From Scleromatobacter sp039920745 (GTDB lineage: Bacteria; Pseudomonadota; Gammaproteobacteria; Burkholderiales; Burkholderiaceae_C): a stretch of DNA of 64,000 bases. A program made the position numbers and the translations under genes. The DNA is taken from contig JBDSDD010000081.1 of NCBI GenBank assembly GCA_039920745.1, positions 21,983 to 85,982 of the forward strand, given 5' to 3'. Shown here piece by piece: positions 40,954 through 49,039 of the stretch. Under the pieces are notes generated by a model, which made no database searches, had not been told where the DNA came from, and saw nothing but the letters and a program-made list of their open reading frames with translations. Each line of letters opens with the position of its first letter. Position 1 is the first letter of the stretch.

Positions 40954-42993
40954 TCAGACGGCGAGCACCACGCGCTCGCGCGCCGGTGCCACGTCGTAGT
41001 GGCTCGTCTGCATCGAGTACTGTGCCCGACCCGAGGTCAAGGCGCGCAGGTGGCCGATGTAGCCGAACATCTCCTTCAACGGCACCGTCGCGGCGACGAC
41101 GGACGCGTTGCCGCGTTGCGCCTGGCCTTGCACGTGGCCGCGCCGGCGATGCAGGTCGCCGATGACGTCGCCGAGGTGCTCGATCGGCGTGATGACCTCG
41201 ACGGCCATCACGGGTTCCAGCACCAGCGGTGTCGCTCCGGCAGCCGCCTCGCGGAACGCAGCTGCCGCGGCCAGCTCGAAGGCCAGCGACGACGAGTCGC
41301 GTTCGTGGAAGCTGCCGTCCACCAGGGTCGCCTCGAAGTCGACGGTCGGGAAGCCGGCGGCCACGCCCACTTGCGCGGCGCGGCGGATGCCGGCCTCGAT
41401 CGCGGGAACGAACGCGCGCGGAATCGCGCCGCCGACGCTCAGGTTGGCGAATCGGAAGCCATCGCCGCGTGGCAACGGCGCGAGCCGCAGCGTCAGTTCG
41501 GCGAACTGGCCGGGGCCGCCGCTTTGCTTCTTGTGCACATGGGTCACTTCACTTTCTGAAGAAATGGTTTCGCGATAGGCCACTTGCGGGCGGCCCACCG
41601 TCACATTCACGCCGTGGCGCGCGCGCATCTTCTCGATCGACACCTCGAGCTGCAACTCGCCCATGCCGGACAGGATCGTCTGCCCGGAGTCGACGTCCTG
41701 CCGCACCTTGAGGCTTGGATCCTCGCGCAGCATCGCCTGCAGCGCCTTGGCGAGGCTGTGCTGGTCGTCCTGCGTCTTCGGCTCGATCGCGACGTCGATC
41801 ACGGGCTCAGGCACGTTGATCTCTTCCAGGTGAACCGGATGATCGCGATCGGCCAGCGTGTGGCCGGTCAGCGTGTCCTTGAGTCCGACCACGCCGGCGA
41901 TGTCGCCAGCGACGAGTTCGGCCTTCTCGAGATGCTTGTCCGCATGCACTTCGTACACGCGCGAGATGCGTTCGTTGCGACCGGTGGTCACGTTGAACAC
42001 GCTCGCGCCGCGCGCGAGACGCCCACGGTACACGCGCACGAAGGTCATCGCACCGTGGTCGTCTGCGACGACCTTGAAGGCGAGGGCTGCGAACGGTGCG
42101 TCGGGATCGGCATTCAGTGTTTCGTCGTCATGAGTCACTTCTCCTGGTCGAGGCAGGTAGTCGACAACCGCATTCAGCAGCGGCTCCACGCCGCGGTTCT
42201 TGAAAGCCGAGCCCGCGAGCACCGGCACGAAAGCCGAGGCCAGCGTGCCCTTGCGCAGGCAGGCGTGCAGCGTCTCGACCGGGAGCTCCTCGCCGCGCAG
42301 CCACGCATCCAGCGTCGCGTCGTCCTGTTCGACGATCGCTTCGACCAGGCGCGCTCGGGCTCGCCGCGCTTCGTCCAGAAGCTCGGCGGGCACGTCGGCG
42401 TCACGCGGCGGCTCGCTCGCATCGTCCTTGTCCCAGACGAGCGCGCGCAGGCGCAGCAGGTCGACGACGCCGCGGAAGTCGCCCTCCGTGCCGATCGGGA
42501 TCTGCAGCGGCAAGGCGGTGACGCCCAGGCGTTCTTGCATCATCGCGACGACGCGCGCGAAGTCAGCGCCGATGCGGTCGAGCTTGTTGACGAAGGCGAT
42601 GCGCGGCACGCGGTACTTGTCCGCGAGTCGCCAGTTCGTCTCGGTCTGCGGCTCGACGCCGGCCACGCCGTCGAACACGACGACTGCGCCGTCGAGCACG
42701 CGCAGCGAGCGATTGACTTCGATGTTGAAGTCGATGTGCCCGGGTGTGTCGATCAGGTTGATCTGCGTGCCGTTCCAATGCACCGTGATGGCCGCACTGT
42801 TGATGGTGATGCCGCGCGTGCGCTCCTGCGGATCGAAGTCCATGCGCGTGTTGCCTTCATGGACCTCGCCGATGCGATGGTTCTCGCCCGTGTAGAACAG
42901 GATGCGTTCGGTGGTCGTGGTCTTGCCCGCGTCGACGTGCGCGATGACGCCGATGTTGCGCAGGTTGCGCAGAGGGGTGGTGGTCTTGGACAT
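40954..42993 (-). CDS. elongation factor G paralogue (EF-G2-type)
   Basis: A 679-residue translational GTPase with all G motifs: AHVDAGKTT (G1), ERTRGITI (G2), DTPGHIDF (G3), NKLDRIGA (G4). All five EF-G domains are present; PVMAVEVITPIEHLGDVIGDLHRRRG is the domain V signature. It is slightly short and has ERTRGITINSAA where most EF-Gs read ERERGITITSAA. It is not next to rpsL, rpsG or tuf, so it is a second, non-str-operon EF-G. Upstream on the same strand lies a leader peptide and an intrinsic terminator, suggesting conditional expression. It may serve recycling, stress or antibiotic-linked functions. Confidence 0.92.
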   Translation of the reverse strand: MSKTTTPLRNLRNIGVIAHVDAGKTTTTERILFYTGENHRIGEVHEGNTRMDFDPQERTRGITINSAAITVHWNGTQINLIDTPGHIDFNIEVNRSLRVLDGAVVVFDGVAGVEPQTETNWRLADKYRVPRIAFVNKLDRIGADFARVVAMMQERLGVTALPLQIPIGTEGDFRGVVDLLRLRALVWDKDDASEPPRDADVPAELLDEARRARARLVEAIVEQDDATLDAWLRGEELPVETLHACLRKGTLASAFVPVLAGSAFKNRGVEPLLNAVVDYLPRPGEVTHDDETLNADPDAPFAALAFKVVADDHGAMTFVRVYRGRLARGASVFNVTTGRNERISRVYEVHADKHLEKAELVAGDIAGVVGLKDTLTGHTLADRDHPVHLEEINVPEPVIDVAIEPKTQDDQHSLAKALQAMLREDPSLKVRQDVDSGQTILSGMGELQLEVSIEKMRARHGVNVTVGRPQVAYRETISSESEVTHVHKKQSGGPGQFAELTLRLAPLPRGDGFRFANLSVGGAIPRAFVPAIEAGIRRAAQVGVAAGFPTVDFEATLVDGSFHERDSSSLAFELAAAAAFREAAAGATPLVLEPVMAVEVITPIEHLGDVIGDLHRRRGHVQGQAQRGNASVVAATVPLKEMFGYIGHLRALTSGRAQYSMQTSHYDVAPARERVVLAV

Positions 42994-43222
42994 GCTGAAT
43001 CTTTCTGGGCGCGAAGTGCCTCGCGCCGCCAGGTGTGCTGTGTGTCTCAGCCGCCGCCTGGCATGTTCACCAGGTCGGTCAGCTGTCTGTCGGAGTCCCG
43101 TGGCCGGAGCACGGGCGTGGGTCGTCCACGTCCCGGCGGGCGGGAATCGTGGCGATCAACTTGTCGTACGTGCGCATGGCGAGCCTTGCAGGTGGATGCA
43201 GAATCGGCGATCGGAAAAACGA

Positions 43223-43251
43223 AACCCCGGAAGACTGAGCCTGCCGGGGTT
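43223..43251 (-). terminator. intrinsic terminator/attenuator upstream of the EF-G paralogue
   Basis: Read on the minus strand, AACCCCGG (43251-43244), a 13-base loop, CCGGGGTT (43230-43223), then TCGTTTTT gives an 8-bp GC-rich stem with a T-tract: a good intrinsic terminator facing the EF-G gene, about 230 bases before its ATG and only 52 bases after a small leader frame. It ends no known upstream gene of its own size, which points to attenuation. Confidence 0.75.
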
Positions 43252-43258
43252 CGGTGTT

Positions 43259-43285
43259 GTCGGCAGGGCGCAGCGGCCCTCCGAC
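43259..43285 (-). promoter_or_regulatory. hairpin between leader peptide and attenuator; competes with the terminator
   Basis: On the minus strand GTCGGAGGGC (43285-43276) pairs with GCCCTGCCGAC (43269-43259), ten base pairs with one bulged base and a six-base loop. Part of its right arm, CTGCCG (43266-43261), can instead pair with CGGCAG (43246-43241) in the terminator 5' side. So two mutually exclusive folds can be drawn, as in classic attenuators. Confidence 0.55.
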
Positions 43286-43302
43286 GATGGGTCGAAGAGC
43301 AC

Positions 43303-43380
43303 TCAGTGGGCTTGCGTGGCCTTGTTCACTTGGCCCACGCGGGCGAGGAAGAGGTGAGTGATTTTCATGGTGGGTGTCAT
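43303..43380 (-). CDS. 25-aa leader peptide upstream of the EF-G paralogue
   Basis: A short frame from ATG 43380 (or ATG 43368) to TGA 43303. From the second Met it reads MKITHLFLARVGQVNKATQAH. A weak GGCGAG precedes the first ATG. It has no signal or membrane helix. Placement just before a competing hairpin and a terminator suggests a regulatory upstream frame, where ribosome stalling would decide whether the EF-G paralogue is transcribed. tet(M), another EF-G-like protein gene, is known to use a similar leader arrangement. Confidence 0.55.
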   Translation of the reverse strand: MTPTMKITHLFLARVGQVNKATQAH

Positions 43381-43496
43381 TGTCTCGCCGAAGCGATAGC
43401 TCTGCAAGATGTGGTGGCTTTGCGTTGGCGAAAGCGGTTGCAGGCCAGCTAACCAGGTGGGGACGTTGAACGACTAGTCAAATCCTGTCTATCGGA

Positions 43497-44060
43497 TCAG
43501 ACGGCCTCGCGCGCGAGCGCGTCGCGCACGACCATCAACGCGAAGCCGAGCAGGTTGAGGCCGTTCCACTGCAGCGGGTCTGCCGCTCGCGGATCGCCCG
43601 CTGCCATCCCGATACCCCAGATCGCGTCGACCGGACTGGCCTCGACCAGCACGCGTGGCGAAGTGCCAGCGAGGAACCCGCGCAGCGCGATCGACTGCGA
43701 GAACTTGGCGAGGTTGCCCGCGACAACCGCTTCGAAGCGACGTGCCACCCAGCGCTTGTCGTCATAGCCCGCGACGCGCCTGCCCAGCGACTTCGCCTCG
43801 TTGGGCGTCGCCGCAGCGAGTACCTTCGCGAGCGAGGCCGAATCGTCGAACAGCCGGGCCTTCTCGGCCATCATGAAATGTTCCGCACTCGGGTAGACGA
43901 CGCCGTCGATGTCGAAGCGCGCCGGATACCACTGGCTGAAGCAACTGGAGGTGAGTACGCCGTCCGGGCGTACGCGATGGCCCCAGAAGGTCAGGTAGTC
44001 GAACGTCTCGCCGTGCGTGACGCGCGAGCGCAGGTCGATGAGGTCGGTTGGCGGTGTCAT
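43497..44060 (-). CDS. NADAR family protein (YbiA-like N-glycosidase)
   Basis: A 187-residue protein. The family signature is FSQWYPARFDIDGVVYPSAEHFMMAEKARLFDD near residue 40, followed by AKSLGRRVAGYDDKRWVARRFEAVVAGNLAKFSQ and a C-terminal IWGIGMAAGDPRAADPLQWNGLNLLGFALM. YbiA/NADAR enzymes cleave the N-glycosidic bond of riboflavin-pathway intermediates or of ADP-ribose conjugates. It is 1.5 kb-separated from the EF-G gene and may read through into the leader; cotranscription is unknown. No riboflavin or ADP-ribosylation genes are adjacent. Confidence 0.9.
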   Translation of the reverse strand: MTPPTDLIDLRSRVTHGETFDYLTFWGHRVRPDGVLTSSCFSQWYPARFDIDGVVYPSAEHFMMAEKARLFDDSASLAKVLAAATPNEAKSLGRRVAGYDDKRWVARRFEAVVAGNLAKFSQSIALRGFLAGTSPRVLVEASPVDAIWGIGMAAGDPRAADPLQWNGLNLLGFALMVVRDALAREAV

Positions 44061-44141
44061 GCGCGCATCCTACCTCAGTAAGTTGTTGTGAGCAACTAAT
44101 GAGGAACGTATCGTGTCGGATCTTCTGCTCACCTTTTGCGC

Positions 44142-45131
44142 ATGTCCTCGACCCCACTGAAAGCCTCCGAGACCGCTGTGCCTTTCGCCGGCTTCTGGCG
44201 CCGCGTCGCCGCGTTCCTCGTCGACGGCCTGATCCTCGGGTTGATCGGCTATGCGCTGGGGCTGGCCTTGTTCGACACCTTCGTCCGCCTCGGCCCATGG
44301 GGTCGCTGCGTCGGCTTCGGCGTGGCGCTGGTCTACTTCGTGGCGCAGGAGAGCGGGCGCGGTGGCGGGCAGTCTTTGGGCAAGCGGCTGCTGGGCATCC
44401 GCGTGGTCGATGCGCAAGGGCGGGCGCTGGACCCGGCTCGCGGCGTCGTCCGGTTCACGGTGTTCGGCGTGCCGTACTTCCTCAATGGCGCGGTGCTGCC
44501 GATGAGCGTCGCGACCTTCGCGGGCGGCTTCCCGCTGGCCCTGCTGGCGCTCGGTGGCATGCTGGCGCTGGCGTACCTGCTGGTGTTCAACCGCCGCACG
44601 CGGCAGTCGCTGCACGACCTGGCCGTCGGCGCGTTCGTGGTGCGGGTGCGCGACGGCGCACGTCACGCACCCGGGCCCGCGCGCACGTGGGACGGGCATC
44701 GCGCGATCGCGGCCGTGCTGATCGTGCTGGCCGGCGCCACGCCGCTGATGTTTCCGCAACTGATGCGCATCCCGATGTTCGCCGACCTGCAGGTGCTCTA
44801 CCTGCACCTGGCGGAGCAACCTGAATTGCGCTCGGTGAATGTGTTCGCCTCGGTTCAGCAACGCTATGGCACGCAGATCGAATCGCACGCGCGCCATGTG
44901 TTGTTGATCCACGCGACGATCGCCAAGCCAGTCATGGACTATGTGCCGCTGTCGACGCGGCTGGCCGGCATCGCGCTGAAGGTCTATCCGAATGCGGCGC
45001 GCGAGGATCGCATCGTCGTGCGACTGGCCCACGGCTACGACATCGGCATCGCATCGAGCTGGACCTCCAACGACCTCGACTACACGCCCGCGCAGTGGGC
45101 CGACCGCGTCGCTGCCGGCGTCGCCAACTAG
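44142..45131 (+). CDS. RDD-family membrane protein with C-terminal periplasmic domain
   Basis: A 329-residue protein from ATG 44142. The RDD domain starts FAGFWRRVAAFLVDGLILGLIGYALG with the Arg and Asp for which it is named, continues with GGGQSLGKRLLGIRVVDAQGR and ends with FNRRTRQSLHDLAVGAFVVRV. A fifth helix (AIAAVLIVLAGATPLMF) precedes an about 140-residue soluble region (SVNVFASVQQRYGTQIESHARHVLLIHATI, RIVVRLAHGYDIGIASSW). The soluble part is not recognised. The stop overlaps a converging gene by four bases. Confidence 0.83.
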   Translation: MSSTPLKASETAVPFAGFWRRVAAFLVDGLILGLIGYALGLALFDTFVRLGPWGRCVGFGVALVYFVAQESGRGGGQSLGKRLLGIRVVDAQGRALDPARGVVRFTVFGVPYFLNGAVLPMSVATFAGGFPLALLALGGMLALAYLLVFNRRTRQSLHDLAVGAFVVRVRDGARHAPGPARTWDGHRAIAAVLIVLAGATPLMFPQLMRIPMFADLQVLYLHLAEQPELRSVNVFASVQQRYGTQIESHARHVLLIHATIAKPVMDYVPLSTRLAGIALKVYPNAAREDRIVVRLAHGYDIGIASSWTSNDLDYTPAQWADRVAAGVAN

Positions 45132-45745
45132 GCCAGCGCCGGGGCCGCCTCAGAGGCGTTGACCGTCGTGTCGTGGCGCTCGTAGGTGCCGATGATCATC
45201 CCGCTGGCGATCGCGTCGCGGGCCAGCGCCGCCATCAACGCGTCGCGTCCGGGTGTCTCGGGCAGCGCGGCCTCGCCGGCCAGTGCGAACACCTGGAACG
45301 CGTAGCGATGCGGGCCGTGGCCGGGTGGCGGATCGGGCGGCAACCAGCCATGCCCGAGGTAGGAGTTGCGGCCCAGGCGGGCTTCTTCGGGCGCATCGGC
45401 ATCGTCGTCGAGCGCACCTTGGCGCAGCGAGCCATCGTCGCTCGGCAACGCGACGGCGATCGCGTGCACCAGCGGATGCGGCGTCGGCGAATCGGCGTCC
45501 TCGACGATCAGCACCACCGAGGTCGCGCTGTCCGGCACGCCGGTCCAGTGCAGCGGCGGTGACAGGCCATCGCCGTCTGCCGTGTAGCGCATCGGCAGCG
45601 GGGCGTGGTCGACGAACGCGAGGCTGCCGACCGTGATCGCGCCCTGGCCAGCGCGCAGCGGCAGGCGATTGAAGGCCAGCTGGTCCAGGCCGGCGCGCTG
45701 GTCGCGCAGGGCGTGGCCGACAAAATCGGGCAGGTTCTCGAGCAT
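45128..45745 (-). CDS. YbhB/YbcL family Raf-kinase-inhibitor-like (PEBP) protein
   Basis: A 205-residue protein. PEBP landmarks: RYTADGDGLSPPLHWTGVPDSATSVVLIVEDADSPTPHPLVHAIAVALP and GHGPHRYAFQVFAL with the ligand-binding D-P/H-x-x-H residues. The first 45 residues (MLENLPDFVGHALRDQRAGLDQLAFNRLPLR) are an added N-terminal piece seen in a set of YbhB homologues. Function in bacteria is unknown. Divergent from the TspO gene. Confidence 0.9.
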   Translation of the reverse strand: MLENLPDFVGHALRDQRAGLDQLAFNRLPLRAGQGAITVGSLAFVDHAPLPMRYTADGDGLSPPLHWTGVPDSATSVVLIVEDADSPTPHPLVHAIAVALPSDDGSLRQGALDDDADAPEEARLGRNSYLGHGWLPPDPPPGHGPHRYAFQVFALAGEAALPETPGRDALMAALARDAIASGMIIGTYERHDTTVNASEAAPALA

Positions 45746-45829
45746 CGCCGTGTAGGGCAAGCGACGTGCGCGCCGCCACCGGGCCTGCGCCTTGCTGTCC
45801 TCGCGCATCGCCCCCTGGAGTGCACCCTG

Positions 45830-46345
45830 ATGCAGCAAAAGAACCTGTTCGACGACGGCAGCCTGTCCCGCCCGGTGGCCGCCGCGCTGGCCGCGACGGC
45901 GCTCGTGGCGCCCGCGCTGGTGTCCCTGAGCGACAACCCGTCGCGCTCGATCTCGACCAAGGTCTGGTATGCCTTGCTTCGCAAGCCGAGCTTCAATCCG
46001 CCCAAGGTCGTTTTTCCGATCGTCTGGACCCTGCTCGACGGTGCACTCGCGGTCGGCGCGTATCGCCTGGCGCGCCAGCCGTCCACGCCCGAACGCAACC
46101 GCGCGCTGGGGCTGTTCGCAGCGAACGTCGCGATGATCAGCGGTTGGTCGAAACTGTTCTTCGGCCGGCACAACCTGGGCGCGGCGGCCGTCGGATCGGC
46201 GGCGATCGCGGCCACCGCGACGGCCTACGTCGCCGCGGCGCGACCGGTGGACAAGCCCGCCGCGGCGACGGGCGTGCCGCTGGTGGCCTGGGTCACCTTC
46301 GCGACCGTGTTGAGTACCGCGGTCTGGAAGATGAATCGACGTTAG
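45830..46345 (+). CDS. TspO/MBR family protein, diverged
   Basis: A 171-residue membrane protein with five predicted helices. KVWYALLRKPSFNPPKVVFPIVWTLLDGALAVGAYRL matches the TspO W-Y-x-x-L-x-K-P-x-x-x-P-P-x-x-x-F-P-x-V-W-T-x-L motif exactly at its core; SGWSKLFFGRHNLGAAAV takes the place of the N-x-x-W-x-x-x-F-F motif. A 40-residue N-terminal segment precedes the motif. TspO binds tetrapyrroles and cholesterol-like ligands. GGAG lies nine bases before ATG 45830. Confidence 0.87.
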   Translation: MQQKNLFDDGSLSRPVAAALAATALVAPALVSLSDNPSRSISTKVWYALLRKPSFNPPKVVFPIVWTLLDGALAVGAYRLARQPSTPERNRALGLFAANVAMISGWSKLFFGRHNLGAAAVGSAAIAATATAYVAAARPVDKPAAATGVPLVAWVTFATVLSTAVWKMNRR

Positions 46346-46348
46346 GCG

Positions 46349-46762
46349 TCAGGCTGCGGCCTGGACGATGCTCGCGAAGATCAGCCCCAAACCGACGATG
46401 CTGATCGCCCACACGCCGGTGCGCGCGACCGGGATGCCGATCATGTAGATCGGGATGTAGACGATCCGGGCCCAGAAGAAGATGCGGGCGCCGAGTTCGA
46501 CGTGCGGGTCGGTGACGCCACCGACGCTGGCCACCAGCGCCAGCGCCGTGAACAGCACCATGTTTTCCAGCATGTTCCTGGCGGCGCGGTCGGTGCGGGC
46601 GGGGAAGCCGCTGGAGTCCGTCTCCCCATCGCGGTTGCCCAGCGCCGCCATCAGCCCCGACGGCTTCCAGGCCTTGGCCTTGATCAGGCTGGCCGCCACG
46701 ATCAGGGCCCAGTTGATCACGGCCAGTTCGGCCACGATCATCAATGTCTTGGTCATCGTCAT
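46349..46762 (-). CDS. MAPEG family membrane protein
   Basis: A 137-residue protein with four helices. DRAARNMLENMVLFTALALVASVGGV and ELGARIFFWARIVYIPIYMIGIPVARTGVW match the MAPEG pattern (E-N-x-x-x-F and R-x-x-Y/H-x-x-x-Y). It belongs to the bacterial membrane-associated eicosanoid/glutathione metabolism group, of unknown substrate. Converges with TspO with three bases between stops. Confidence 0.88.
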   Translation of the reverse strand: MTMTKTLMIVAELAVINWALIVAASLIKAKAWKPSGLMAALGNRDGETDSSGFPARTDRAARNMLENMVLFTALALVASVGGVTDPHVELGARIFFWARIVYIPIYMIGIPVARTGVWAISIVGLGLIFASIVQAAA

Positions 46763-46823
46763 GCTGTTCAGCCCGACTGTTGAGAGGCCGCCAGCATACG
46801 TCGCGCGGCGTCGCGCGTCGGAT

Positions 46824-47162
46824 TCATGCCTGCCAGACGCCGTAGCCCGCCTCGCGCAGTCCGATCGCCAGTTCCACCTCCATCTCACGCGCAGCTTCGT
46901 AGGGCATCGGGTTGTAGACGGCGTAGAGCTCGGGCAGCAGGCGCAGCCCGTACTTGAAGACGAAGCGGTTGGACTGGATGCCGGCCTTGTGCTTGTCGAA
47001 GCGCAGGTCGGGGTCGAGGCCGGTCATGCCGACGTAGACGCAGGGCCGGGCCAGCGTGTGATCGGGGTTTGACTTGCGGAACGCCGGCTCGTTCCAGACG
47101 CGGTCGTCGAGCAGCACCACATAGACGTGGTGTTTCTGGCGGGGGGCGCGTGCGCTCGGCAT
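46824..47162 (-). CDS. GIY-YIG-like nuclease-fold protein
   Basis: A 112-residue protein from ATG 47162; a TTG 12 bases upstream is possible. HHVYVVLLDD and CVYVGMTGLDPDLRFDKHKAG resemble the GIY and YIG strands of GIY-YIG domains, with an Arg and His/Lys after them and a C-terminal Glu (EAAREMEVELAIGLREAGY). Alignment is by pattern only. It could be a small nuclease or have lost activity. Single gene, followed by the MAPEG gene 61 bases on. Confidence 0.6.
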   Translation of the reverse strand: MPSARAPRQKHHVYVVLLDDRVWNEPAFRKSNPDHTLARPCVYVGMTGLDPDLRFDKHKAGIQSNRFVFKYGLRLLPELYAVYNPMPYEAAREMEVELAIGLREAGYGVWQA

Positions 47163-47250
47163 CGTGGAGGCCAATTGTCGTTGGGCGCGCGGATGGCGTC
47201 GTGCACGGCGGCGGCGCCCGACCCGTGCGGGCCAGGCACAGCGCAGACGC

Positions 47251-47279
47251 AGAAAGGGCCGACAGCGTCGGCCCTTTCT
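47251..47279. terminator. bidirectional 13-bp hairpin terminator
   Basis: AGAAAGGGCCGAC (47251-47263) and GTCGGCCCTTTCT (47267-47279) pair perfectly over 13 bp with a three-base loop. TTTCT on either strand at the stem end gives a short U-rich tail. It lies 71 bases downstream of the small secreted-protein gene (minus strand) and most likely ends that transcript. Confidence 0.75.
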
Positions 47280-47349
47280 GAAGTCGGCAACCAGGGAGTC
47301 ACCCCTGGCTTGCAGTCAGCTTCTTCCGGTCGTGCGACCGGAGGACAGC

Positions 47350-47550
47350 TTACTGGCCACCCTTCTTGTCGGTCGAAGCTTGCGGGTTCACGGCGGTGGA
47401 GGCCGCCTTGTGCATCTTCTTGGCCTTCTTGGCCTTCATGTGCTTGGCCGGGGCCGAAGCGCCGTCCGCAGCCATCGGCGCCGAAGCTTGAGCGAACGAA
47501 ACCGCAGCGAAGGAGGAGAGCAGGGCGGCGACGATGAGGGTCTTGGTCAT
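47350..47550 (-). CDS. small secreted Lys/Ala-rich protein, 66 aa
   Basis: Start at ATG 47550: MTKTLIVAALLSSFAAVSFA is a clear signal peptide with cleavage at SFA-QA. The mature 46 residues are Ala/Lys/Ser-rich (KHMKAKKAKKMHKAAS in the middle) and disordered, with a basic tail ending in KKGGQ. GGAAA upstream is a weak Shine-Dalgarno. The gene has its own strong terminator. Similar short basic exported proteins are common in Burkholderiales; the function is not known. Confidence 0.7.
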   Translation of the reverse strand: MTKTLIVAALLSSFAAVSFAQASAPMAADGASAPAKHMKAKKAKKMHKAASTAVNPQASTDKKGGQ

Positions 47551-47795
47551 TTCAGATTTCCGGTTCGGACGAGGATCGCGTTGGCTCCGACCGCTCTCGA
47601 GCAGGCCCGACGTGTGCCGGACTTGCACACACAACGGGGGCCGGGATCACATGGTTGACACTCGGCGACCCGATATTTGCGGCTCCGCATCAATCGCCGT
47701 GTCGAGGCCACCTCGCAACAGCTTGTCCTGTGGAAACCCGAGGTTTGCGCACATTGTCCGGCGGGCCCCGAAACTGTCATCCGCGGTGGCGCATA

Positions 47796-47811
47796 CTGTC
47801 GATCTCTACAG
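47796..47811 (+). promoter_or_regulatory. second LexA-like box
   Basis: CTGTCGATCTCTACAG fits CTGT-N8-ACAG, is preceded by TA, and shares 12 of 16 positions with the box at 26589-26604. It ends 11 bases before ATG 47823, overlapping the ribosome-binding region of that gene. A -35/-10 pair here is not obvious, which lowers confidence. Confidence 0.5.
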
Positions 47812-47822
47812 CAGGAGCGGCG

Positions 47823-48044
47823 ATGGACACGACACGGGTCTTCAAGTGGCAGAACTACGAACTGCTCTGCAGCGCCAAACCGGTCGACGCGGGACGCTTC
47901 GCCCCGAACCTGATCATCTCCAAGCAGGTGTGGCCCACCCGCCCGCGCGAGATCGCCGTGCCGCGCGGCCAGCACACCACCGAAGACACCGCCATCGACG
48001 CCGCGTACACCTCCGGCGTGGAGTGGATCCGCAACTACGGTTGA
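47823..48044 (+). CDS. small hypothetical protein, 73 aa, behind LexA-like box
   Basis: A 73-residue cytoplasmic protein with AGGAG before ATG 47823. It reads RVFKWQNYELLCSAKPV, then APNLIISKQVWPTRPREIAVP, and ends DTAIDAAYTSGVEWIRNYG; the shape resembles small conserved Burkholderiales orphans with a beta-beta-alpha fold. No signal or helix. Function unknown. Its promoter region carries the LexA-like box at 47796. Confidence 0.7.
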   Translation: MDTTRVFKWQNYELLCSAKPVDAGRFAPNLIISKQVWPTRPREIAVPRGQHTTEDTAIDAAYTSGVEWIRNYG

Positions 48045-48096
48045 CCCGACGCGCGGTCACGCCGCCGTCACATTGAACGAATCGAACGCGGCAAGA

Positions 48097-48390
48097 TCAC
48101 CTCAGCGCCGCGGGCACATGCGCTGTCTTGCGCACCCGGCACAGACGCGGGAACACCTTCTCGAACGAATTCGCGTGCGTCCCCGCATCGGGGTCGCTGG
48201 CAGCGTCCTCCGCGAGCACGATGTCGTAGCCCAGCTCCCAGGTGCAGCGGGCCGCCGGCTCCACTCCGATTGACGTCGCGATACCGGCCAGGACGATGGG
48301 CTTGACGCCGCGATGACGACCGAGATCGCCGCACAGTCCGAGTGTCCATCGGCTCGCCGCCCCAGTTCTTCCGACCCAAGGAGGGCGTGG
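48097..48390 (-). pseudogene. isochorismatase-family hydrolase remnant
   Basis: The minus-strand frame ending at 48097 carries the C-terminal half of a cysteine-hydrolase (isochorismatase) domain: GVKPIVLAGIATSIGVEPAA, LGYDIVLAEDAASDPDAGTH and SFEKVFPRLCRVRKT. A short stretch with NWGGEPMDTRTVRR, matching the preceding part of the family, is in another frame, so there is a frameshift near 48330. The N-terminal part with the catalytic Asp is gone. The gene is broken and truncated. Confidence 0.7.
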
Positions 48391-48565
48391 CCGACGCGTT
48401 GATCCGCGAGCAGGCCGACGCACTGTGGCTGCGCCTGGACGCGCTGGCTGAGTGCCCGAACCGCTGGTACGCCGGATCCCGTCAACGTTTCCAAGGTACG
48501 CCTCTTGCCAAGCTTCGTCAGAGGCTCGCGCGAACGCACGCGTGCCCGTCACGCGGAGAGCGACG

Positions 48566-49039
48566 ATGCAACTCGAAGGATCCTGTCATTGCGGCGCGGT
48601 GCGCTACACGGTGGCGGCGCACGAGCCGGTGCCGTTCATGCGCTGCTACTGCTCGATCTGCCGCAAGACCGCCGGCAGCGGTGGCTATGCGATCAACCTC
48701 GGCGCTGATCGCCGCACGCTGAAGGTGACGGGCCAGGAGCACTTGGGCGTCTACCAAGCCAGGCTGGAGGACGGCCACACCAGCACTGGCGAGCGCAACT
48801 TCTGCAAGCACTGCGGGACGGCCCTCTGGCTCTACGACCCGACATGGCCCGACCTGGTGCACCCGCACGCGGGCGCAGTCGACACGCCGCTGAGCAAGCC
48901 GCCCGACGTCACGCACATGATGCTGGCGTTCAAGCCCGACTGGGTCGACGCGCACGTGCGGCCGGCCGACGACACCTTCGATGGCTATCCGACGGAGTCG
49001 CTGGCCGAGTGGCACCAGCGGCACCATCTCGAGAGCTAA
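48566..49039 (+). CDS. GFA-family (glutathione-dependent formaldehyde-activating-like) protein
   Basis: A 157-residue zinc protein with the family pattern: GSCHCGAVRY, RCYCSICRKTAGSGGYAINLGA, and ERNFCKHCGTALWLYDP. These are the seven-cysteine zinc sites of the GFA/CENP-V fold. Despite the name, most members are not proven formaldehyde enzymes. It is a single gene, converging with an MFS transporter (4-base overlap). ATG 48566 follows AGAGCGACG. Confidence 0.9.
   Translation: MQLEGSCHCGAVRYTVAAHEPVPFMRCYCSICRKTAGSGGYAINLGADRRTLKVTGQEHLGVYQARLEDGHTSTGERNFCKHCGTALWLYDPTWPDLVHPHAGAVDTPLSKPPDVTHMMLAFKPDWVDAHVRPADDTFDGYPTESLAEWHQRHHLES

Noticed and set aside
43035..43238. A 67-codon plus-strand frame in the EF-G2 leader region
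   Set aside because: Overlaps the terminator stem on the other strand, has no ribosome-binding site and no protein-like pattern.
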